Assembly: GCA_009809945.1 (NCBI GenBank)
Contig: WTPW01000998.1
Span: forward strand, 1 to 64,000
DNA: 64,000 nucleotides
Reading direction: 5' to 3'
From: Gigaspora margarita
Taxonomy: Eukaryota > Glomeromycota > Glomeromycetes > Diversisporales > Gigasporaceae
Shown one piece after another: positions 55,563 through 64,000 of the stretch. Under the pieces are notes generated by a model. It was not told the origin of the DNA. It made no database searches and saw only the letters and a list, made by a program, of their open reading frames with translations. Positions within the stretch are counted from its first letter, which is position 1; each line of letters begins with the position of its first letter. The translations under genes were made by a program, and so were the position numbers.

Positions 55563-56555
55563 GATTGCTTTAATAATAGATTAACATTAAAGTTTTACAT
55601 TGTCAATTTTCGAATAAGTCCTTAAAATAATGTAATCAACCATATATGTACCTTATTCAATTTCTTAGTCACTATCTAAACCCAAACATTGATGCAATCT
55701 TAATACGATTTATTTATAAAAAGGAATTTTTCAGATATCCCAATTGATGCTATTTACTATGATTTTATCTTACATACAGTACATACATTTTAGAATTCAT
55801 GTAAGATAGATAATGCAATTTCTCAACTGGACTCTACAATCTTAAATTTTTATCTAGATTATTTTATGAAAACAAATATTCTTATTGTGCTGTTTTGAAT
55901 ATTGTTATTCTTTCTTGAATTTCTATATTTAATTCAATGTACTTACTGCCGTTATTTTAGATTTTGCTACGTATATATGGAGTTCTTCGCATATATAATT
56001 CTTGTGAAATCTTTTATTGAATAAAAAATTCATAAAGTAATGAAAGACAAAATAATTTAATAATAATGAAAATAATGATAATAATAATATAATAATAATA
56101 ATAATAACAAACCATATCAATAAATTCTAAAAACTAGACTTTTATCACATAGAAGTATTTCATGTACTAATTAATCAAAGTCATGTGATATGCAATATAA
56201 TAATTCCATTAGATTTTAAGAAATTTACTATAAAGGAAAGATACTGTTTAAAATTTTTAATTATTTAACCATGTTTGAATATTGTATTAAGAGAAACCTC
56301 TCTGTTATTGTATATGGTTTTTTTTTAATTTTCTTTTTGCGTGACCCGACTGGCTCATTTTTTCAATTTTTCAAAATATTTTTTTATTTTTTTTCCATTT
56401 GAGGTCAATCAAGACGAGGTTGTTGTACGTACGTACAAAATTAATTGTAACATGTTATTTATCTTACTTAGTATGATAAATTATAGACATAGGTTTTTGA
56501 TTGAAAATGTCTAATTTATTTTTTTTCGTCATTTTTTTTGTCTTGTGTCGGTTAC
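55563..56555. other. Intergenic DNA downstream of the HMG/Zn-cluster gene
   Basis: Contains an AATAAT microsatellite near 56065-56108. No gene or clear mobile element. A polyadenylation-type AATAAA is not placed with confidence because the sequence is so AT-rich. Confidence 0.4.
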
Positions 56556-57392
56556 ATCTAATTTTCCCCGATGATCATTTTTACGTCATTTACCCGATAT
56601 CACACAAAGTGATAATTTCTAATTTATGTGACACCAGATATGGTAAATGACTTTAAATGACCCAAATGACCCAAATGACAAATGACCAGTCATTGGTCAT
56701 TTCACGACCCAAATGACTTAAGAAGGTCATTTAACTCTGGTTAATTGATTATCCAATACTTTTAGCCAATCAAAATTGATTATTGTTCTCCGTAAAATGA
56801 AACGTCGTTAGATACTATCCAATAAAAATTATTGCACATTATAAATCAATTGCTATTTGTATTTTGGCTAAATAACCAGTTCATTTCTTTGTAAAGCGAC
56901 ATTCCAATCGAATCATAAGGTCAGGTATGAAGTGATTAAAAAAAAAAAATAGTAGACAAAAAATAATGTATTTACTTATTTTAAAAAAAAAAAGTTCGTG
57001 AATAATAATTTACCAATTATAAAATGATATAAATCATTTTCGAATTTACAAATGGCATGTTAATCGACATGAATTGAGAATTGATGCGAACATATATATT
57101 ATTTAAAACATGCATTATACAAGTTTTCGTGATCGGTAGGTAGGATGTCAACTTTATGCAAAATGACCTAATGACCAAATGACCCCGGTCATTTGGAAAT
57201 GACCATAGTCATTTGGTCACGAGTCATTTCTAAATGACCAAAGTTTGAATGACCTCAAATGTCTGGTCATTCTGAGGTCATTTGAGGTTATTTGAAACAT
57301 TGGCAAATGACCAGGTCATTTACCGTGACACCAGGTACGCACGTAAATGGCCTTTCGGCAAAATGACAATCGGGAAAATGAGTAACAATGCT
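56556..57392. mobile_element. Outer hairpin element around the AAATGACC repeat element
   Basis: TTTTCCCCGATGATCATTTT and ACGTCATTTACCCGAT at the left are answered by ACGTAAATGGCCTTTCGGCA and AAATGACAATCGGGAAAA at the right, an imperfect inverted repeat. It encloses the better defined inner element. Target duplication not found. Confidence 0.5.
56638..57324. mobile_element. MITE-like element with AAATGACC arrays at both ends
   Basis: The first 110 bp and last 170 bp consist of the octamer AAATGACC and its complement GGTCATTT, over twenty copies in both orientations; the middle (about 56750-57150) is ordinary AT-rich DNA. The terminal words are GGTAAATGAC and GTCATTTACC. GTGACACCAG occurs directly outside both ends (56628-56637 and 57325-57334), a probable 10-bp target duplication that would suit a Mutator-like element. 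Confidence 0.68.
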
Positions 57393-58770
57393 GGACTATA
57401 ACTCTATATTCCATATTACATTTACGGTTTTACAATAGAAGTACAGGGGCAACAACATGAAATTATATAAAATTTTTCCCCAGAGAAAATCTTACCAGAC
57501 AGCAAGAACAGGATCAAGAAATATGTGAAGAAAACTTGATTTTCTAAGGTGTATTTTGTATCACGAAGACCCATACATAGTTACAGTATTGGGTCTTATT
57601 GAAACCCTTAAATACAATTTATCTTTGTTAAATCATTTTTTAATATATTATTTATAAGCAATTTCTAAATAGAAATTATGCAATATAGATTACAAAAAAG
57701 ATCACCTTTGAATACTTAGTTACATATCAGATATGCACGATATTAAAGGTTTATTTGATGAGAAAAAAAAAAGATATATTTCTTATCCAATAGCTATGAA
57801 GGGCTTGTCAGATTACTAAAGAATCATTTACCCTAACGGCTATCAAGTTCAAAAATCTGATAAACCTACATCTCTTCACTACTTCAAAAGTAATAATGTT
57901 CACGTAAAGAAAATGGTTTAATAACTTTGCATAGTTAGATTCAAATGAATACATAATTAATAATCGGACTTATTTGCAAAATATCATTGTAACAATTCTT
58001 TTGCTAAATTAATCAAATGCCTTATTATGTCAAGTAATATTTATTAATAAAATGCTAAAAAAGTATCATCACATAATTTTATCATCGAGTTTATTAAAAC
58101 CGAAAATTTCTAAATTTTAAAATTATATTCTATTTCTATTTAATATAATTTATTTTTGTCAATTGCTTCCGTTTTAAACGTCCCTCATTCGAGGTAAGAC
58201 CAATTAATTAAATTTTTTTTTTTTTTTTTTACGTTTTATAATATATTTTTTTCGGAAGATCGCGCACTTTAACTCTTTGGTTAAGGAGATAACACGTACT
58301 AAGTAAACATGATGCGTTCGCTCTGCCCTACAATATATTAGCTTAATCCATTTAATCCATCAACTTTTATACACGATTTTCTACCAAAGTTACAAGGAAT
58401 GATAAGTTTCAAGCCACTACCTTGCCAAAATCTCGTTTGTTGTAAAAAAAAAAAAGAAAAAAGAAAAAAAAAAAGAAAAAAAAAGGTAAAAATGTTTAGA
58501 ACAATTCAGCACAGATAATGCAAGCGAAGGGTTTTATGTAAAATTTTATTATATACATTATTTAAAGTTACAAATTACGAAAATAAATAAATAAGGCCAC
58601 ACAAAGTTAATTTTTCGTTTTGTATAACTTGGAGTTCCAAAATTTCAGTTGCCAAGTCGCTTTTTTTTTTTTTTTTTATCTATTGTAAATTAACAAATTC
58701 ATATTCATATAAGACACACAAAGTTTTACATAATTTGGAATCAGAAAAATTTTAAGTTTTTTTTATCTAG
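57393..58770. other. Intergenic DNA with long A/T homopolymers
   Basis: Poly-T runs near 58212 and 58660 and an A-rich AAAAAG tract at 58445-58485. No gene or repeat ends recognised. Confidence 0.4.
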
Positions 58771-58771
58771 T

Positions 58772-58872
58772 TCTCGGCAAAATCGAATAAAACTCGTTTT
58801 AGAGTTTTTGATTTCGGACGATCAAAATCTCAAAAACTCGAAAATCGAGTTTTATTCGATTTTGCCAAGCAC
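58772..58872. repeat. About 100-bp near-perfect hairpin
   Basis: GGCAAAATCGAATAAAACTC (58776 on) is perfectly answered by GAGTTTTATTCGATTTTGCC ending at 58866. Inside, AGAGTTTTTGATTTCGGACG and GATCAAAATCTCAAAAACTC pair in turn with one gap. A transcript could fold into a hairpin of about 45 bp. It may be a very small MITE or foldback unit. Confidence 0.75.
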
Positions 58873-59279
58873 TATACAATACCAAACACAGATTGAATAA
58901 GTAAAGCTACATTTCAGACAATTAATGGCTACCTGAATTTTAATCTGTTTCTATTTTTTATTTACTTGTCTAATAAAAAAAAAATTATCAAAAACGTATT
59001 AATTTTAAAGCATAATTTATTCGAATGTTTTTCTTTGTTTTCTTCTTTTAAATAGTTAATTTGAAAAGTCATGTATGACGAAGCTTCTATATATTTTTGA
59101 CATTGATTTTTAGTTAAAATAGTAAAAATTGGGCCGATCTGTGGCGCGACATATAATCATATAAATTATCTGATAATTTGTTTTTTTTAAAAAAAAATTC
59201 ATTTAGAGGCTTGACAAGTTCCTAATGAATACAGATGAACAGTCTTATGATATATTAAAGAATCAATGACAACATTGGA

Positions 59280-61617
59280 GGGTCAGATACGGAGATTCCG
59301 ATGCCATCCATTGATACCACACCAATAATCCTAGTGATGTTAAAAGGTATATAGAGCAAGCATTAAAATAAGCTAAAATAAGGCTTAAGATACAGTTGAT
59401 GCACAAAATCAAATTGCGGATGATACAGGTGCATGGCAAGATTCTGATGATGAGAAAGTTTGTGAATCATTACAAAGTGAATTTATGTTAAAAAAAAAAT
59501 TAAGAAAAAAATGATGATGAAGATGTAACTTCAGGTGATTAATACGAGAAGAGGTTAAGACAACAATCTGAGAAATTATACCCAACTCCAAATTGGGCCA
59601 CTGTACCATCAAAACAAAAAAGACAACAAATGTTGGACAGTTCAGATCCATTATATGATGAACCACTAGAAGAATTTGAAATTCGCAATAACTTGACAAA
59701 TATAATGAATCTAACAAAAAAAAATTATGAGTATAATGAGGCTGATACACATTATAAGTCTGATATATTAAAGATTCAGAAAAAACTATGTTCAAACAAA
59801 AGCTTGAAGTTACAAAAATGATCCATGTGAATCAATAAGCTTTTTCACAAAGCATAATTCAAAGTGTAGCCTTTTATTCAAATGCTCATGTTGCAATGAC
59901 AACTGGACTAAATAAAACAATACACTTATTTCAAATCAATAGTAAAATCAATCCAAGAATCCAGTTCTGTTGTACTTAAAGATTTACCTATTATTGAGCA
60001 GTATTCAATTCAAATTATACTGAAATTATTCCGCTAATGGAAAAAAATACTTTTACTCATTTAACATAAAGCAGCATAGTGGAAGTTTATTTTGATTGGT
60101 TGTTAAAATACCCAGAAAAAATGTAGATTATTCTCCGAATAAAGTTTTAGTTATTGCCTGGATGAAATTTTATTACTCATAATGGCACGTATTATAATCT
60201 TAAAATACATTATTGGGTCATGTTGTTAACGATAATCGCTGATTTCTTCACAGCAGACACCGCGTTATAACGTGACGTCATAAATACAGTGTCCTAGTAA
60301 ATAATCAATTATCATCAACAACATACAAGTACTTAATTTGGGTTCATAATTATTCATATTTCACAATGTATACAATATTATTCATTTCACAATAAGTATA
60401 CTATTTATTTCACAACAAATACTCTAAGTTTCGCGACACAATCTGCTGAATAAAATAACATACATGAAACATTTCTAAACACTGCTACTATAAAACTTGT
60501 ATTTATAAACCACTCATAACCTAAATATAATAAAAAGGTAGAGTTGGAATATTTGTTCTAAATATGCAGTACTTTTTACTTATAGAAAACAAAGTAGAAC
60601 TACAAAATCTTGCAACTTTCACTTACTAATTGCTTAAGTCGCCAACACCTTCCGACTTTTCAAACCTTCACTACTTATTTAGTTTCTCAATCTTTTGCAT
60701 CCTATTGCATCAATTGTTAAAAAACAGTAGATTCAAAGGTAAAAAAAAATGATATGTTAAGTCATTGTAATATTTATGTATTACATAAAAAAAGTTTATA
60801 TATCGTGACTATCTTTACTTATTAAAAGTACTTTAAAAATTACAATTGACAATATGAAAAAAGATCTTCACCTCAACCAATCAAAATAAACTTCCACTAT
60901 GCTACATAAAGCTGGGTATATCAATAAATCTAATGAGACTTATGGATTTCAAAAAAAATAATTAGAAATTTTTCAATCTCTTCTTGTGGGCAATGTATCG
61001 TTTTTACTGGTAATAGTTGATATTTGGTTTTGGTAAGCAATCAAACTAAACAATGGATAACCAATATGAAAATGTTATATCTGTTAATTGGTCTAATAAT
61101 GGTTGATATTTATATTCTGCTAAAAGTGATGCTAAAGTATACCAATAGAATATTAATATGCGAAATGTGTTTATCAAATTTAGAATGATGGTGGATTTAA
61201 GCTCATAAAGATATCAGTATCGAAAAATGGGCATTACCTTGCTATTGGTTAGTGATATAAAATTTTTTACTTTATTATTTGCATTTTGAGCTCAAATTTT
61301 AACTTAAAAATAGATCAAATTCTGGTATTGTTAATGTTTATAATAAGACTTGCTTAGCCTTACCAAATCCTAAATCTTTAAAGTCCATTATGAATTTGGC
61401 AACAAATGTTCATAATCAGAAATTCAATTATAAATCTCAAATACTTGAATCTCAAGTCATTCTATAAAAAATCAACTAAAATTGTTAAATTTACTCTTAT
61501 AAAAAATATTTCTTAATTTCTTTTTTATTATAAACTATTATTTACACTTTTTTTAATGATTTTTTGCAATGGGTACATTTACAATCTCTTATTGTATTTT
61601 CAAATTGGGCAAACAAT
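59280..61617 (+). pseudogene. UTP18: UTP18-like (U3 snoRNP WD40 protein) pseudogene
   Basis: Fragments follow Utp18 from end to end: GAWQDSDDEKV; YEKRLRQQSEKLYPTPNWA (59540-59600); IIQSVAFYSNAHVAMTTGLN then KTIHLFQINSKINPRIQ (59842-59965); then, beyond the MITE, SCGQCIVFTGNS and YLVLVSNQTKQWITNMKM (about 60980-61075), VISVNWSNNG, and SGIVNVYNKTCLALPNPKSL then KSIMNLATNVHNQKFNYKSQ (about 61325-61445). VHLQSLIVFSNWANNL lies near 61570-61617. Utp18 is a WD40 subunit of the small-subunit processome that works in 18S rRNA maturation in the nucleolus. The copy has many stops and shifts (e.g. at a poly-A run near 59490, TAG at a Trp codon near 61147), is split by an 832-bp MITE, and is cut at 61617. 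A GT-AG intron-like interval (about 61250-61315) shows it was copied as DNA, not from mRNA. Confidence 0.9.
60072..60903. mobile_element. hAT-like MITE, 832 bp, inside the UTP18 pseudogene
   Basis: CAGCATAGTGGAAGTTTATT and TTGATTGGTTG at the left are answered by CAACCAATCAAAATAAACTT and CCACTATGCT at the right, about 30 bp of near-perfect inverted repeat. ACATAAAG is duplicated exactly (60064-60071 and 60904-60911). Removing it rejoins a Utp18-like sequence. A CAG-type start and an 8-bp duplication fit hAT. The interior has no transposase but includes repeated ATTTCACAA words near 60358-60410. Confidence 0.9.
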
Positions 61618-62810
61618 TTAAGGTTAAGAATACTATTTTAAAATTATTTATAAATTTAATGCTAAATTTTTATATTTAATTAATTTTATAAAAAATTATA
61701 TTAAATAAACTTATTTTAATTTTTAAGAAAGTTTGTAAACAGGTTTTTCTAATTCTAAATAATAAAATCATTAAAATTGGTTAAAAACTTAGTAATATAT
61801 AAATTTTAAAGATTAAATATTAAATTTTATTAATAAAACTAATTTATAAATTGATATAAATTGACCAATTAGAATTAGCTATTTTGTATAAGCCAAAAAA
61901 TTTTGGCCCAACCAAAAAAACTTTGTAATATACAAGTATATTTTTAATACATAATAATAGTTCAATATTTTAATATAATAGATAATTTGTTTTTTTTTTA
62001 TTTTATGTCAAAGTTTTTGCTTTGGGGAAAGGTTTTTATTCAAGCAAATAGATCAAGGGAGCCTTTTTGGGCACCTGATATTTGTTATATTAATGAGAAT
62101 GAATGGTTGAAAAAATTTGTTTTTGATAGAAACATTGACAAATACAACTAGCTACATGTACAACTTTTGGTTGTCTAATTTAAGTAGTCACCCGAAGGTC
62201 CTATACTAGTTGTCATCTCTGCAACACAACTAGGGGGTTACCTATTTAAAACCCTCTGGTCCTTGCTTTGCCTGTCAATCCTACTTGTATCACTGGTACA
62301 ATCCTCTATTATATTAGTCAGTCAAGATTAGTCCTGGATGCTTACGGAATTCTCTTAGAACTAGTTTATTCTCACAGAACACTTGGTAGAGCTATTTCTG
62401 TCCCACACAGGTATTACCTACACTTTAGTAACTTATGCATTTACTGAGGCAAACTACTTGCAGTCCAGGGATTAGCCTAAACTGCTACCATTACCTACTT
62501 CCGCTCTTGCAAGGTTCGCTCCAATCCCAGCACCCACCTCATTGGTTCCTTGGATTTTTGTGCACCTGAAGGCTCCCATTCGAGATAGTATACCAAGGGC
62601 TACAAATAGTATACCCAACCGATCAATGAAAAACAGTTACTGGAACACAGGTCTATTTTTCAAAGCATCACCAGTAGGATTTGAACCCTAGACCTGCCAC
62701 TTGGGGGATAACAACTTACCAACTTTTCTAAGTTGCTACACCCTCTTAATAGATAATTTGTTTTATTTATATTTTGTAAAATTTAATAAAAATTATAGTT
62801 TGATGCAAAT
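61618..62810. mobile_element. Partial copy of the 23.4-kb element, cutting the pseudogene
   Basis: Directly after TTTAA it begins GGTTAAGAATACTATTTTAA, parallel to GGGTAGAGAATACTATAGTA at 23391. Matching landmarks continue: CAGGTTTTTCTAATTCTAA, TTAAAATTGGTTAAAAACTT, AATAATAGTTCAATATTTTA and TAATAGATAATTTGTTTTAT. No right end was found in the window. It is interrupted by the SINE-like insertion at 61994-62746; the 23.4-kb copy serves as the empty site for it. Confidence 0.75.
61994..62746 (-). mobile_element. tRNA-headed SINE-like retroposon, 753 bp, 18-bp duplications
   Basis: Flanked by identical 18-bp direct repeats TAATAGATAATTTGTTTT (61976-61993 and 62747-62764). Read on the minus strand it starts with a tRNA-like head: an A-box-like TAGCAACTTAGAAAAGTTGG and a B box GGTTCAAATCC (plus positions 62677-62687) at roughly tRNA spacing. 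The other end is a T run on the plus strand, i.e. an A-rich 3' tail. It is markedly more GC-rich than its surroundings and non-coding on inspection. Its length is large for a SINE, so it may be a composite. Confidence 0.82.
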
Positions 62811-63367
62811 AGGTCTGTACCAGGACCAGAAAATCTTTATTATAGGTCCCTGGCATAAAAATTTTAATTATATTTTTTGTGAATCAGGCTTTTTTATAAT
62901 TAAGCAAATTAGTTTTATGAACACCTTTAATAATAATGTGAATCACTGTTTGGTCAAATACCTTATACAATAATTATATAATTAAAATGAGAATTATATA
63001 AATTTGTCATTATAAATATATTGAGTCTTGAATTCTGTTATTCTTATTTGTTCACCAAACAATATAAAATAATTATATAATATCATAAAAAGACTATCAT
63101 ATTGCTAAAGTCATATTATAAATAATGATTATATGATAATAATGCGAATCAGATTGTGACTAGTACCTTTTTTGGTAACCTATATATATGAATCTATTTA
63201 TAGGTAGTGACCAATTTTTCTATGATTCATACAAAGCTGATAACTTTACAAAGACTTATAATTATTTGAATCTATTTAAAGTCAGTCACATTTTCTAAAT
63301 TTATAATGGTATTCAAATATTGTAGTGGCAGGACCTATAATAAAGATTTTCTGGTCCTTCTGTACCT
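62811..63367. mobile_element. MITE, about 557 bp, AGGTCTGTACCAGG ends
   Basis: AGGTCTGTACCAGGACCAGA and AAATCTTTATTATAGGTCC at the left are answered by GGACCTATAATAAAGATTTT and CTGGTCCTTCTGTACCT at the right, about 38 bp with few mismatches. An exact target duplication could not be fixed. The 90-codon frame at 62701-62973 runs across its left boundary and is not a gene. Confidence 0.78.
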
Positions 63368-64000
63368 CAAGCTTTAAAATTAATATGTCTATATATAGAA
63401 GTTTTTCATCTTATTAATTTATTTATAATTTTTTTATATCAAATAAAGTAGGTTCTAAGCTATCTTTTGATATATTTTTTACTTTTTTTTCTATAAATAT
63501 TTTGTTAAACAACAAAATTTTTTTAATCATATAATTAAATTAAAAAAAAGATAGTTTTCTTTAAAATTTTAGCTTTAGATGTTTTTGCAAGCTATATGCA
63601 GTATACCAAGTTTTGTACTATCCAAGTGCATAGTTATACATATATTGAGTTAAAATTTTAGCTTAATTGGATTAGTAGTTGTCAAAAAATGAATATTTAA
63701 ATTTAATGACAATTTACTATATAGTACAAAAGTTGTACAAAAATTACTATATAATTTTGGATATTTCTAGACATCTCTGGCCAGAAATGCCTAATGATAT
63801 ATTTCAAATCTAAAAACCAAATAAAATATAAATAATCATGTGATAGCTATTTTTGTATAGCACTAAAAATGATTATCACAAATTAGTCTGAAAAAACAAA
63901 ACCAACATCAAAAAGCACAAAAAAGTAAAGAATATGAAAAATATCAATAATAGCCATCTAAACCTATTTTAGGCACTAATTAAAAGTATTAGAAAAGTAA
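63368..64000. other. AT-rich sequence to the window edge
   Basis: No gene. TATATTGAGTTAAAATTTTA and TTAATTGGATTAGTAGTTGT words resemble sequence at 24.9-25.0 kb, so this is probably further repeat DNA. A right end of the element starting at 61618 was looked for and not seen. Confidence 0.4.

Noticed and set aside
62660-62745. Functional tRNA gene on the minus strand
   Set aside because: A and B box-like words are present, but the acceptor stem does not pair and the segment is the head of an insertion with 18-bp duplications.

Overview
Very AT-rich eukaryotic DNA, best explained as a repeat-rich interval of a fungal nuclear genome, most likely an arbuscular mycorrhizal fungus (Glomeromycotina). 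The clues are a Zn(II)2Cys6 cluster (a domain largely confined to fungi) joined to an HMG-box-like domain, a Helitron with a DUF6570-type N-terminus, a Tnp2/BAH-like transposase-type gene, and short GT-AG introns. The genus is inference. Only one reading frame looks like an intact host gene; nearly everything else is mobile DNA, satellite or relic.

Layout. 1-3.9 kb: A-rich sequence, a two-copy tandem duplication and a small hairpin MITE. 3.9-10 kb: one heavily decayed Helitron carrying a 239-bp MULE-like MITE with 10-bp target duplications, followed by a second Helitron 3' relic. 11-15 kb: tandem repeats and a palindromic PIF-type MITE copy. 15.2-29 kb: three related hairpin satellite families, with an assembly gap at 16.4-17.1 kb. 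The second satellite is split by a 5-kb stack of elements inserted inside one another, including a 5'-truncated LINE. 29-40 kb: further foldback elements and MITEs, including a 2.6-kb hAT-like element inside a 115-bp tandem repeat and a PIF-type MITE whose empty site survives in the opposite arm of its host foldback. 40-45.5 kb: minisatellites and MITEs only.

45.6-50.9 kb: a divergent gene pair separated by 158 bp. The minus-strand member is a five-exon gene with a Tnp2-like core and BAH-like segments. The plus-strand member is an unrecognised acidic/Asn-rich protein gene. Both carry frame problems. 54.4-55.6 kb: the HMG/Zn2Cys6 gene, with a TATA box and two tiny upstream frames. 56-59 kb: MITE-like repeats. 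59.3-61.6 kb: a decayed DNA-level copy of the nucleolar U3 snoRNP gene UTP18, split by an 832-bp hAT-like MITE and cut on its right by another element, which in turn carries a tRNA-headed 753-bp SINE-like insertion with 18-bp target duplications.

The most unusual signal is the palindrome architecture: several repeat families share the same outer and central blocks but differ in a roughly 20-nt arm segment, and two of them form arrays with a period near 195 bp.
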